DNA from: Coriobacteriia bacterium
GTDB lineage: Bacteria; Actinomycetota; Coriobacteriia; Coriobacteriales; UMGS124
Direction: 5' to 3'
Assembly: GCA_018368455.1 (NCBI GenBank)
Contig: JAGZEG010000001.1
Span: 124,001 to 188,000, forward strand
DNA: 64,000 nucleotides
Each line of letters opens with the position of its first letter. The stretch's first letter is position 1. Below, in pieces: positions 1 to 8,118 of the stretch. The position numbers were made by a program, and so were the translations under genes. A model generated the notes under the pieces. The model had not been told where the DNA came from. It did not search any database and saw nothing but the letters and a program-made list of their open reading frames with translations.

Positions 1-1
1 G

Positions 2-82
2 CGCTACCTCGAGAATCGCCTGCGCGAGCGCTTCGACCTGAGCGGGACCCCGATCCGTCTCAAGTACAAGAAGAAGGACTAA
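2..82 (+). CDS. der: GTPase Der (EngA), C-terminal end only
   Basis: The window opens inside this gene; 26 codons and a TAA stop are visible. The peptide is basic and ends in LKYKKKD, resembling the end of the KH-like domain that closes Der, the double-GTPase needed for 50S ribosome assembly. The next gene starts 6 bases downstream and is plsY, then gpsA; der-plsY-gpsA is a common bacterial gene order and supports the call. The GTPase domains lie outside the window and cannot be checked. Confidence 0.75.
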   Translation, partial: RYLENRLRERFDLSGTPIRLKYKKKD

Positions 83-88
83 CGCGCT

Positions 89-796
89 ATGGAGGGATCC
101 GGCGACGTGCTTGCCTACGTGATGTGTGCGCTCTCATGCGTGCTCGCCTATCTCATCTGCGGTTTTCCGAGCGCCTATGTCGTGGGCGAGCGCATGGCTC
201 ACCTCGACGTGCGCACGGTCGGCTCGGGAAACGTCGGCACGACGAACATCGCGCGCGCCGTGGGCAAGCGCGCCGCCGCTCTGACGCTGCTGCTTGACGT
301 GCTCAAGGCCGTCGTAGCCGTGTTCGTGGGCTACGGCCTCATCGGGCTTGTCGGCGTCGGCGACCTGGATGCCGTGCGCCCGGGCGGCAGGCTCGACTGG
401 GCGATGGCCCTCGTGTACGCCTTCGGCATCATCGGCCACGTGTTCACTCCATACCTGCACTTCAAAGGTGGCAAGGGCATCGCCGTCGGCTTCGGAGGCG
501 CCCTGGCGCTCATGTGGCCCGTCGGCCTGTCCCTGCTCGCCCCGTTCCTCGTGTTCGCCGTGCTGACGCGCTACGTGTCGCTCGGCAGCATTGTGGCGGC
601 CCTGTCGCTGCCGCTGCTCAGCTGGCTCATCGAGCGCCCGTCGCCGGCGTTCATTGTCACCCTGTGCGCAGTCTCTGCGCTCGTCATCTGGTCGCATCGT
701 GCCAACATCGTGCGCCTCGCGCACGGCGAGGAGCGCCGCTTCTCGTTTAAGAAGAAGGGCGAGCCCGTGCCCGTCGACCCTGGCACGCCTGCCTAG
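89..796 (+). CDS. plsY: Glycerol-3-phosphate acyltransferase PlsY
   Basis: Integral membrane acyltransferase moving an acyl group from acyl-phosphate to glycerol-3-phosphate, giving lysophosphatidate in the first step of phospholipid synthesis. The 235-residue protein has several hydrophobic segments and the three PlsY signatures: GSGNVGTTN near residue 47, HVFTPYLHFKGGKGIA near 118-133 and a later conserved loop. The C-terminal 25 residues are charged (FKKKGEP) and probably cytoplasmic. The ATG follows der by 6 bases, so the two are probably co-transcribed; gpsA, which makes the substrate glycerol-3-phosphate, is next. Confidence 0.93.
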   Translation: MEGSGDVLAYVMCALSCVLAYLICGFPSAYVVGERMAHLDVRTVGSGNVGTTNIARAVGKRAAALTLLLDVLKAVVAVFVGYGLIGLVGVGDLDAVRPGGRLDWAMALVYAFGIIGHVFTPYLHFKGGKGIAVGFGGALALMWPVGLSLLAPFLVFAVLTRYVSLGSIVAALSLPLLSWLIERPSPAFIVTLCAVSALVIWSHRANIVRLAHGEERRFSFKKKGEPVPVDPGTPA

Positions 797-843
797 GCCA
801 GCGCGAAGGCGCCGGCCCGTGACGAGCGAAAGGGGAGGTAGAC

Positions 844-1905
844 ATGGTTGACGTGCAGCGTGAGAGCGCGGCGGCGTGCCCCGATCCCGTGCGCTGTTGC
901 GTTATCGGCGCCGGCTCGTGGGGCACGGCCATCGCCCGCCACCTAGCAATGCGGGGGCATGACGTGCGGCTCTGGTCGCACGGCCAGGCCGTGGCAGACG
1001 GCGTGAACGAGGCGCATCGCAACCCGCGCTACCTCAGCGACGTCGATCTGCCCGAGACGATCACCGCCTCGTGTGACCTCGCCTGGTGCCTCGAGGGGGC
1101 CCGGGCCGTTGCGTATGTCGTGCCGTCGAAGAACCTGCGCGAGATCGCGCGGCTCAGCGCGCCCTTCCTGGCTCCCGACGCGGCGTGCGCCGTCCTGACG
1201 AAGGGCATCGAGCCCGGTACGTGCGAGCTCATGACGCAGGTCGTCGCCGATGAGGTGGGCGGCGCCGAGCGCGTCGCCTGCCTGTGCGGGCCCAACTTCG
1301 CGGCGGAGGTCGCCCGCGGCGTCCCGAGCGCGGCGGTCGTCGCGTCCCAGGAGCGCGACGTGGCGCTGCGCCTGCAGTCCGTGTTTCACGCGCCGCGCTT
1401 CCGCACGTACGTTTCCGAGGACCCTGTGGGCGTCGAGACGTGCGCGGCCTCGAAGAACGTCATGGCCATCGCCTGTGGCATCGCCCGCGGCGTCGGCGGC
1501 GGCGATAACACGGCCGCCATGCTCATGACGCGCGGCCTGGCCGAGATGGGCCGCCTCGTGGCCGCGACGGGCGGCGACCCCGTGACGTGCATGGGCCTTG
1601 CCGGAATGGGCGACCTCGTGGCGACGTGCACGTCAACGCACTCGCGCAACTACACGTTCGGCCTCGGCTTTGCCGGCGGCGAGAGCGTCGAGGCGTACAT
1701 GGAGCGCACGCACATGGTCGTGGAGGGCTACTACGCCTGCGCGAGCATCTCGCAGCTCGCGGAGCGCGCCGGTGTGGAGCTGCCCATCGTGCGCAGCGTC
1801 TACCGGCTGCTCTACGAGGGCGCCACGCTCGACGACGTCATCGACGACCTGTTCGCCCGCGCGCCGCGCGACGAGTTCTACGGCTTCGGCGCGCCGCGCG
1901 CCTAG
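844..1905 (+). CDS. gpsA: Glycerol-3-phosphate dehydrogenase [NAD(P)+]
   Basis: Cytosolic enzyme reducing dihydroxyacetone phosphate to sn-glycerol-3-phosphate for phospholipid synthesis. The N-terminal Rossmann motif is GAGSWGTAIARHL (about residues 22-34). Later family blocks are visible: TKGIEPGT, LCGPNFAAEVARG, the catalytic-lysine region AASKNVMAIACGIARG and GLAGMGDLVATC. The length of 353 is normal with about 15 extra N-terminal residues. The ATG has a strong AGGGGAGG ribosome site just upstream. It sits 47 bases after plsY in the same lipid-synthesis cluster. Confidence 0.95.
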   Translation: MVDVQRESAAACPDPVRCCVIGAGSWGTAIARHLAMRGHDVRLWSHGQAVADGVNEAHRNPRYLSDVDLPETITASCDLAWCLEGARAVAYVVPSKNLREIARLSAPFLAPDAACAVLTKGIEPGTCELMTQVVADEVGGAERVACLCGPNFAAEVARGVPSAAVVASQERDVALRLQSVFHAPRFRTYVSEDPVGVETCAASKNVMAIACGIARGVGGGDNTAAMLMTRGLAEMGRLVAATGGDPVTCMGLAGMGDLVATCTSTHSRNYTFGLGFAGGESVEAYMERTHMVVEGYYACASISQLAERAGVELPIVRSVYRLLYEGATLDDVIDDLFARAPRDEFYGFGAPRA

Positions 1906-1971
1906 CCGCCATCCGCAACGCGGGTGCGCCGCACAGTCCGGCCGCACCTGCCCTACCGTGAGGAGATGGTT

Positions 1972-2655
1972 GTGGTGGAAGCGCGAGAGACTGAGCGCGT
2001 GCTCATGGCCCCGTCCATCCTGTCGGCGGACTTCCTGAACCTGCAGCGCGACGTCGCGCGGGTGGCAGCGGGCGCCGACTACATCCACGTCGACGTCATC
2101 GACGGCCACTTCACGCCGAACCTGACGATCGGGCCCGCGTTTGTCAAGGCGCTCAAGGGCACGTTCGACACGCCGCTTGACGTCCACCTGATGGTCGACA
2201 ACCCCGAGTCGACGGTCGACTGGTACCTTGACGCGGGCGCCGACCTGGCGACGGTGCACGTCGAGGCCCTCGTTCACGGCAACCGCATCGTCCACCACAT
2301 CCACGAGCGCGGTGCGAGGGCCGGCATCGCCCTCAACCCGGCGACGCCCATAGCCGCCGTGCGCGAGTATGTCGAGATCGCCGACCTCATCCTGCTTATG
2401 AGCGTCAACCCCGGCTTTGGCGGCCAGAAGTTCATCGGCTCCACAACACGACACATCCGCGAGCTCACGGCCCTGTGCGACGAGCTGGGCGCCCGTCCGC
2501 TCATCGAGGTGGATGGCGGCATCGGCCTGGCGACGGCGCCCGAGGTTGCTGCTGCCGGCGCCCGCGTGCTCGTGGCTGGCAGCGCCGTGTTCGGGCAGAG
2601 CGACCCCAACGCCGCCATGGAGGCCATCCGCGCTGCAGCCGAGCGAGCGCTGTAG
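1972..2655 (+). CDS. rpe: Ribulose-phosphate 3-epimerase
   Basis: TIM-barrel epimerase interconverting ribulose-5-phosphate and xylulose-5-phosphate in the pentose phosphate pathway. Family motifs: APSILSADF near the N-terminus, the metal site HVDVIDGHFTPNLTIGP, DVHLMVDNPE, the phosphate loop MSVNPGFGGQKF and EVDGGI. In-frame starts also exist at 1924 and at ATG 1966, but GTG 1972 sits 6 bases after the GAGGAG ribosome site, while ATG 1966 abuts it, so 1972 is preferred (227 residues). The next gene starts 20 bases downstream. Confidence 0.95.
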   Translation: MVEARETERVLMAPSILSADFLNLQRDVARVAAGADYIHVDVIDGHFTPNLTIGPAFVKALKGTFDTPLDVHLMVDNPESTVDWYLDAGADLATVHVEALVHGNRIVHHIHERGARAGIALNPATPIAAVREYVEIADLILLMSVNPGFGGQKFIGSTTRHIRELTALCDELGARPLIEVDGGIGLATAPEVAAAGARVLVAGSAVFGQSDPNAAMEAIRAAAERAL

Positions 2656-2675
2656 TCGTGGAGGGGACCGAGGGC

Positions 2676-3860
2676 ATGAATGACCAGGTGATCCGGCGCT
2701 ACTTCGACAACGCGGCGTCGTGTCTGACGACGGACGTCGCCCGCGCCGCCGCCGCGGCGTTCGACGCCCAGCCGTGGGCAGGCGCCAACCCCAACTCGCT
2801 GCACAGCGACGGGCGCGCAGCGTTTCGCGCCCTCGAGCAGGCGCGCGCCTCGCTCGCCAGCAGCTTGGGGGCGCATCGCCCCTCCGAGGTCGTTTTGACG
2901 GGCGGCGGCACTGAGGCGAACAACATGGCGGTGCGCGGCCTGGCCCGTGCGGCTCGCGAGCGCTCACGCGGCCAGCGGTCTCGCGTGCTCGTGAGCGCCA
3001 TCGAACACGAGTCCATCCTCGAGCTGAAGGGCGCGCTTGCCCGCGACGGCCTGACGCTGCAGACGATTGCCGTGACGAAGCGCGGCGAGCTCGACCTCGG
3101 TGACCTTGAGCGCAAGCTCGGGCCCGACGTCGCCTGCCTCAGCGTCATGGCCGCCAACAACGAGACGGGCGTCGTCCAGCCTCTCTCCGACGTCGTGCGT
3201 CTGGCCCGCGGCTGGAAGGTGCCTGTGCACACGGACGCCGTGCAGGCGTTCGGGCACGTTGAGCTGCCGCTTGCCCAGCTGGGCGTCGACGCTGCGAGCG
3301 TCACGGCGCACAAGCTCGGAGGCCCCGTCGGGATCGGCGCGCTGTGGCTGCGTGCGCGCACGCCGTTCGAGCCGCTGACGTTCGGCGGCGGTCAGGAGGG
3401 CGGCCTGCGCCCCGGCACGGTCGACGTGCGCGGCGCCTGCGTGTTCGCGCAGGTGGCGGCTGACGCGCTCGCTCACCTCGACGAGCGCCGCGCCGCTGTG
3501 TCCCGCGTGGCCGACGTCCTCGTGAGCGAGCTGTGCGAGGGCGACGCCCCCGTCGCGCGCACGACGGTTCCCGGCCTTGCAGACGTCCCCCACCTGCCGG
3601 GAACGCTGTCGCTCATTGTGCCCGGCCACCAGACGCAGGGCCTCATCCTCGCGCTCGACGACGCTGGCTTCTCTGTGGCGGGCGGTTCGGCGTGCTCGTC
3701 GGGCTCGCTTGACCCGAGCCACGTGCTGTCTGCCATGGGCATCGTGCGCGACGACGCGCTGTGCGCCCTGCGCCTGTCGTTTGACGAGCGCATCACGTGC
3801 GACGACGCTCGCGCGCTCGCGTCGGCCCTGCGCGAGGTGTGCTTGGGGGAGGGGAGGTAG
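2676..3860 (+). CDS. Cysteine desulfurase (NifS/IscS family)
   Basis: PLP enzyme that removes sulfur from cysteine as a persulfide for Fe-S cluster or tRNA thiolation. The 394-residue fold-type I protein shows YFDNAAS at the start, the cofactor segment TGGGTEANN, the PLP lysine in TAHKLGG (Lys213) and the persulfide cysteine in GSACSSGS (Cys340). The start ATG follows a GGAGGGG ribosome site; the open frame reaches 200 bases upstream but that part overlaps rpe. No iscU or mnmA lies beside it, so the sulfur acceptor cannot be named, and iscS versus nifS cannot be decided. Confidence 0.9.
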   Translation: MNDQVIRRYFDNAASCLTTDVARAAAAAFDAQPWAGANPNSLHSDGRAAFRALEQARASLASSLGAHRPSEVVLTGGGTEANNMAVRGLARAARERSRGQRSRVLVSAIEHESILELKGALARDGLTLQTIAVTKRGELDLGDLERKLGPDVACLSVMAANNETGVVQPLSDVVRLARGWKVPVHTDAVQAFGHVELPLAQLGVDAASVTAHKLGGPVGIGALWLRARTPFEPLTFGGGQEGGLRPGTVDVRGACVFAQVAADALAHLDERRAAVSRVADVLVSELCEGDAPVARTTVPGLADVPHLPGTLSLIVPGHQTQGLILALDDAGFSVAGGSACSSGSLDPSHVLSAMGIVRDDALCALRLSFDERITCDDARALASALREVCLGEGR

Positions 3861-3863
3861 CCC

Positions 3864-4673
3864 ATGCCCCGAGAGCTGGTGGACTGCCACACGCACACGC
3901 GCTACTCAGATGGGACGCCCACGGTCGGGGAGAACGTCGCCCGTGCCGCCGAGCTCGGCCTGACGACGATCGCCTGCACGGACCATTTCGTGCTGCCGCC
4001 CGACATCGACCCACGCTGTGAGGTGTCCGTCCCAGCCGGCGACGTGGACGCCTATTTCGCTGACGTCGCGGCCGCCCGCGCCGCCCATCCCGATGTTGAC
4101 GTCGTGCTCGGCTGGGAGTGCGACTATTACGACGGCTGCGAGACCTACATCGAGCGCTATCGAGGCGACGCGACGTTTCTGCTCGGTTCCGTGCACATGA
4201 TCGACCGTCGCTGGATCGACGACGGCGACGACTTGTCGTACTGGGATGAGCGCGGCACGACCTATGTCTGGGAGCGCTACTTCGACACGTGGTGCGCTGC
4301 CTGCGCCTGCCCCGTCGGCTTCTCGTCCATGGCCCATCCCGATCTCGTGCGCAAGTTCGGACGCATCCCCGACGACGCCACGCTGCTGACGCGCCTGTTC
4401 GACGCCGCCGCCTGTGCCGCCCGCGACGCCGGCGTGCACGTCGAGGTGTCATCTGCCGCGCTGCTGACGGTGACGCACTCGTTCTATCCCACGTCGGCCC
4501 TCCTGGCGCGCTTCTGCCAGGCGGGCGTGCCTATCACGGTCGGCTCGGACGCGCACCGCGTCGAGCGCATCGGGGACCACGTCGCGGAGCTGTACGACTA
4601 TGCGTGGACGGCGGGCTACCGCAGCGTCGACGTGCCTACGTCCGACGGCGGCTGGCGAAAGGTCGAGCTATGA
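3864..4673 (+). CDS. PHP-domain phosphatase, HisJ-type histidinol-phosphatase family
   Basis: The 269-residue protein begins with the PHP metal motif DCHTHTRYSDGTPT and continues with TTIACTDH, EWECDYYDG-like and SVHMID segments, ending with GSDAHRVERIGDH. These His and Asp residues form the trinuclear metal site of PHP phosphoesterases. The closest familiar family is HisJ/HisK histidinol-phosphatase, but no histidine-synthesis gene is nearby, so another phosphomonoester may be the substrate. It starts 3 bases after the desulfurase gene and overlaps the next gene by 4 bases (ATGA), so it belongs to the same operon. Confidence 0.75.
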   Translation: MPRELVDCHTHTRYSDGTPTVGENVARAAELGLTTIACTDHFVLPPDIDPRCEVSVPAGDVDAYFADVAAARAAHPDVDVVLGWECDYYDGCETYIERYRGDATFLLGSVHMIDRRWIDDGDDLSYWDERGTTYVWERYFDTWCAACACPVGFSSMAHPDLVRKFGRIPDDATLLTRLFDAAACAARDAGVHVEVSSAALLTVTHSFYPTSALLARFCQAGVPITVGSDAHRVERIGDHVAELYDYAWTAGYRSVDVPTSDGGWRKVEL

Positions 4674-5488
4674 GCGAGCCCAACGTTTCCCTGGCACCCC
4701 AAACGATCGGCGAGCTCGAGCGGGCCCTGCTCGAGCGCATCCCGAGGCGTGACGCCGAGGAGTGGGATCGCGTGGGCCTGTCTGTCGGCGACCCGTCTGC
4801 GCCGCTTGAGGGCGTCGCGTGCGCGCTGGACGTCACGCCCGAGAACATCTGCGCCGCTCGCGAGGCGGGTGCAAACGTCCTGCTGACGCACCACCCCGTC
4901 TGCCTCGCCATGCCGGGGCGCATCTGCCCCCAGCGCGCGGGCACCCCTACGCCGGCGTCGAGCATCTGGGAGGCCGTCGAGGCGGGCGTCGGCCTCATCG
5001 CGCTGCACACGAACCTAGATCGCGCTCCGCAGGCCACGCTCGCGCTGCCGCGCCTGCTGGGCATGGACGCGCGTCCGGGTATCGAGCGCAACCGCCCCGC
5101 GGGCTGTGGCAGCCTCGGATCGGTCGCCGAGGTGGGTGAGCCCATGACGCTGCGAGAGCTCGCGGATCGCTGTGTGCGGACGTTCGGCCGCGTCGCGCAG
5201 TGCTTTGGCGACCCGGAGGCCTCCGTGCGTCGCGTGGGCTTCTACACGGGCAGCATGGGAAGCGAGGGCTGCGCTGATATGGTGGCTGCCGCCGTTGACG
5301 TGGCAGTCTGTGGCGAATGCGGCTATCATCGTGCGCTCGACCTCGTCGCAGGGGGCACTGCGGTTATAATCCTTGGCCATGACGTCTCGGAGCTGCCGCT
5401 GGTTTCCTGCCTGCATGAGGTAGCCCTGAGTTGCGGCGTTGCTGAGGACCGCATCAGCGTCCTCGCCGAGCCGCGCCGCTGGTTCTAA
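4670..5488 (+). CDS. Nif3-like dinuclear metal centre protein (DUF34)
   Basis: Nif3/YqfO/YbgI-family protein of 272 residues with the conserved pieces RDAEEWDRVGLSVGD, LLTHHPVC, ALHTNLD and a C-terminal GHDVSELP segment; the His and Asp residues would bind two metals. These proteins are often labelled GTP cyclohydrolase I type 2, but that activity is not established family-wide. The start overlaps the PHP gene stop (ATGA). In other bacteria this family often precedes the zinc-ribbon coiled-coil protein that also follows here, suggesting a conserved partnership of unknown purpose. Confidence 0.85.
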   Translation: MSEPNVSLAPQTIGELERALLERIPRRDAEEWDRVGLSVGDPSAPLEGVACALDVTPENICAAREAGANVLLTHHPVCLAMPGRICPQRAGTPTPASSIWEAVEAGVGLIALHTNLDRAPQATLALPRLLGMDARPGIERNRPAGCGSLGSVAEVGEPMTLRELADRCVRTFGRVAQCFGDPEASVRRVGFYTGSMGSEGCADMVAAAVDVAVCGECGYHRALDLVAGGTAVIILGHDVSELPLVSCLHEVALSCGVAEDRISVLAEPRRWF

Positions 5489-5554
5489 CAAAACGCATAT
5501 CGCCGCCCATCTCGGCCACGCGCCGGATCGGCCCGCACAGAAAGCGAGAACACG

Positions 5555-6271
5555 ATGGAAGAGGCACGCGCACTTCTCGAGCTCCAGCAGGTCGATCTGG
5601 CCATCATCCGCGACCGCCGCTCGCTCGAGGCCATCCCCGAGGGCAAGCAGGTCCAAGAGGTGCGCGCCAAGCTCAAGGAGCTCGCCCGCCGCACGACGAA
5701 GATTCGCGGCCTGCTGAAGGACCAGGAAATCGAGACGCAGGACAACGACGAGAAGCGTCGCGACATCTCCTCGCGCGTCGAGGAGGTCAACCGCATCAAC
5801 GCGGAGACGACGGACTTCCGCAAGGTCAAGAACAATAACGCCGAGCTCGACCGCCTTGCCAAGCGCCTCGAGAAGGTTGACTTCATCGCCGGCAAGCTCA
5901 ACGAGGAGACGCAGCGCCTCCAGGGCCTCATGGCGCAGGCGGAGGACGTGCGCACGAAGCTCGAGGAGAGCGAGCGAGCGCTCGTCGAGGCGTTCAAAGG
6001 CAAGGCCGAGGGGGTGCGCGAGGACCTGCGTCGCCTCATGGGGGAGCGCGAGAGCCTCGTGGCGTCTGTGCCTCCGGCGCTGCTTGCGCAGTACGAGGCG
6101 AGCTGCAAGTCCCACGGCATGATCGGCGTCGCAGAGCTCGAGCAGGGCATGTGCAGCGGCTGCCGTGTGCAGCTCCAGCCGTCGCAGATCGACGCGCTGC
6201 GCACGGGCCCCGACATCAGCACGTGCCCCGTGTGCGGCCGCATGCTCGTCGTGCGCACGAGCGTTAACTAG
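5555..6271 (+). CDS. Coiled-coil protein with C4 zinc ribbon (DUF164 type)
   Basis: A 238-residue protein. Residues about 5-180 are a long, highly charged helical coiled coil (many E, K, R in heptads), followed by a zinc ribbon made of CSGC and CPVC knuckles about 25 residues apart. This is the architecture of the DUF164/CT398-like family, possibly nucleic-acid or protein-binding scaffolds. No catalytic motif is seen. It follows the Nif3-like gene by 66 bases, a pairing seen in many bacteria. The 271 bases to rny hold a promoter and leader, so the operon probably ends here. Confidence 0.8.
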   Translation: MEEARALLELQQVDLAIIRDRRSLEAIPEGKQVQEVRAKLKELARRTTKIRGLLKDQEIETQDNDEKRRDISSRVEEVNRINAETTDFRKVKNNNAELDRLAKRLEKVDFIAGKLNEETQRLQGLMAQAEDVRTKLEESERALVEAFKGKAEGVREDLRRLMGERESLVASVPPALLAQYEASCKSHGMIGVAELEQGMCSGCRVQLQPSQIDALRTGPDISTCPVCGRMLVVRTSVN

Positions 6272-6332
6272 CGCCAAGCGGCATATTTTCGTCTGTGGAT
6301 GCGGATCGACCTGCGGAGATTGTCCCTTCAGG

Positions 6333-6362
6333 TTGACCCGCGTTCTCTCTGTCTCGTACAAT
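6333..6362 (+). promoter_or_regulatory. Sigma-70-type promoter for rny
   Basis: TTGACC (6333-6338) and TACAAT (6357-6362) are separated by 18 bases, close to the housekeeping consensus. Transcription would begin near 6369 and give an rny leader of about 175 bases. The leader can form GCCGGAT/ATCCGGC (6468-6487) and GCTGGGCG/CGCCAGC (6500-6520) hairpins. Neither has a T-run, so they are not simple terminators. Confidence 0.55.
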
Positions 6363-6465
6363 CGCAGAAGCATTTGTGTGACAACCTCGTTAACGCGAGT
6401 TTTGATAGAGCTTTGAACGTAAGCGGGTCTCTCAAAACTTCAGATCGCATGACGCGGGTCCCACG

Positions 6466-6546
6466 ATGCCGGATGTCCTGATCCGGCTGAACCTTGCCGG
6501 CTGGGCGTTCGTTCGCCAGCACCTGAAACGTAGCCGGGAGGTATGA
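6466..6546 (+). CDS. Possible 26-codon upstream ORF overlapping the rny start
   Basis: ATG 6466 opens a frame of 26 codons ending at TGA 6544-6546, which overlaps an in-frame rny ATG (6543) as ATGA. The peptide begins MPDVLI; rny itself begins MPDVLLI at ATG 6549. The DNA of the two starts is similar (ATGCCgGATGTcCT against ATGCCaGATGTaCT), suggesting a small tandem duplication. No strong ribosome site precedes it. It could couple translation to rny or be a relic of duplication; expression is not shown by the sequence. Confidence 0.35.
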   Translation: MPDVLIRLNLAGWAFVRQHLKRSREV

Positions 6547-6548
6547 CC

Positions 6549-8114
6549 ATGCCAGATGTACTTCTGATCGCGATCGCTGCCATCGTGGCGCTCGCTGTTG
6601 GCGTCGTCCTCGCCCTGCTGTTCGCAACCTCGTCTTCCAATGGCAAGATCAAGCGCGCGGGCGCCGAGGCGTCCCGCGTCATCGACGATGCGCGCAAGCA
6701 GGCCGAGGCCGTCAAGAGCGAGGCCGAGACGGCCAAGAAAGAGGCGCTCATCGGGGCCAAGGAGGAGATCCTGCGCCAGAAGCAGGCCGCTGAGGAAGAC
6801 GAGCGCCAGCGCAAGGGCGAGCTCCGCAGCATGGAGAGCCGCCTCATGCAGCGCGAGGAGTCGCTCGACCGCCGCAGCGACGCGCTTGACAAGCGCGAGC
6901 ACCAGCTGGCAAGCGAGGCGGGCGCCATCGAGAAGAAGACGCGCGAGGCGGACGAGATGCTGGGCCGCCAGCAGGCCGAGCTCGAGCGCATCTCCGGCCT
7001 GACGGTGGACGACGCCCACGCCGAGCTGCTCGACCGCGTGCGCGACGACGTGACGAAGCAGGCTGCGAACATCATCCGCGACTCCGAGCAGCGCGTGCGC
7101 CTCGAGTGCGACAAGACGGCGCGCGACATCCTGTCGACCGCCATCCAGCGCCTGGCGTCCGACCACGTTGCCGAGGTCACGCTCACGACGGTGCACATCC
7201 CCTCCGACGACCTCAAGGGCCGCATCATCGGCCGTGAGGGCCGCAACATCCGCACGTTCGAGCAGATGACGGGCGTGAACCTCATCATCGACGACACGCC
7301 CGAGACCGTGCAGCTCTCCAGCTTCGACCCCGTGCGCCGCGAGATCGCCCGCGTCACGCTCGAGAACCTCATCGCCGACGGGCGCATCCACCCGGCACGC
7401 ATCGAGGAGCTGTTCAACAAGGCGACCGACCAGGTGAACGCGAAGGTGCTCGAGGCGGGCGAGTCCGCGTGCTTCGACCTCGACATCCACGACCTGCACC
7501 CCGAGCTCGTGCGCACGCTCGGCTCGCTGCGCTACCGCACGTCGTACGGCCAGAACGTGCTGTCGCACTCCATCGAGGTCGCGCAGCTCTGCGAGATCAT
7601 GGCGTCGGAGCTCGGCATCGACCCGGCACCGGCTCGTCGTGCCGGCCTGCTGCACGACATCGGCAAGGCTATCGACCACCAGGTCGAGGGCCCGCACGCC
7701 GTCATCGGCGCAGAGCTCGCCCGTCGCTACGGTGAGAGCCCGGCCATCGTGCACGCCATCGAGGCGCACCACAACGACGTTGACCCGTCCACGGTGCTCG
7801 ACGTGCTCGTCCAGGCCGGCGACGCCGTGAGCGCGGCCCGCCCCGGTGCCCGCCGCGAGTCCGCCGAGAGCTACGTGAAGCGCCTCGAGAAGCTCGAGGA
7901 GATCAGCAACGCGCACAAGGGCGTCGAGCGCACGTACGCCATGCAGGCCGGTCGAGAGATCCGCGTCATGGTGCGCCCGGAAGAGATCTCCGACGCCGAC
8001 TCCGTCGTGCTCGCGCACGACATCGCGACGGAGATCGAGGAGAAGATGCAGTATCCCGGCCAGGTGAAGGTCGTCGTCATTCGCGAGAGCCGCGCGACGG
8101 ACATCGCGAAGTAA
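6549..8114 (+). CDS. rny: Ribonuclease Y
   Basis: Membrane-anchored endoribonuclease that starts mRNA decay. About 521 residues: an N-terminal transmembrane helix (LLIAIAAIVALAVGVVLALLFA), a long charged coiled coil to about residue 190, a KH RNA-binding domain with GRIIGREGRNIR, and an HD domain with the metal motif LLHDIGKA and EAHHND. ATG 6543 also reads in frame, but the GGGAGG ribosome site abuts it and is 7 bases from ATG 6549, so 6549 is preferred. A leader with promoter, hairpins and a small ORF precedes it. Confidence 0.96.
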   Translation: MPDVLLIAIAAIVALAVGVVLALLFATSSSNGKIKRAGAEASRVIDDARKQAEAVKSEAETAKKEALIGAKEEILRQKQAAEEDERQRKGELRSMESRLMQREESLDRRSDALDKREHQLASEAGAIEKKTREADEMLGRQQAELERISGLTVDDAHAELLDRVRDDVTKQAANIIRDSEQRVRLECDKTARDILSTAIQRLASDHVAEVTLTTVHIPSDDLKGRIIGREGRNIRTFEQMTGVNLIIDDTPETVQLSSFDPVRREIARVTLENLIADGRIHPARIEELFNKATDQVNAKVLEAGESACFDLDIHDLHPELVRTLGSLRYRTSYGQNVLSHSIEVAQLCEIMASELGIDPAPARRAGLLHDIGKAIDHQVEGPHAVIGAELARRYGESPAIVHAIEAHHNDVDPSTVLDVLVQAGDAVSAARPGARRESAESYVKRLEKLEEISNAHKGVERTYAMQAGREIRVMVRPEEISDADSVVLAHDIATEIEEKMQYPGQVKVVVIRESRATDIAK

Positions 8115-8118
8115 CGCC

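Noticed and set aside
1633..2967. A 444-codon frame on the minus strand opposite gpsA-rpe-desulfurase
   Set aside because: Low-complexity Arg/Ala/Gly composition, no motif, and it spans three well-supported plus-strand genes.
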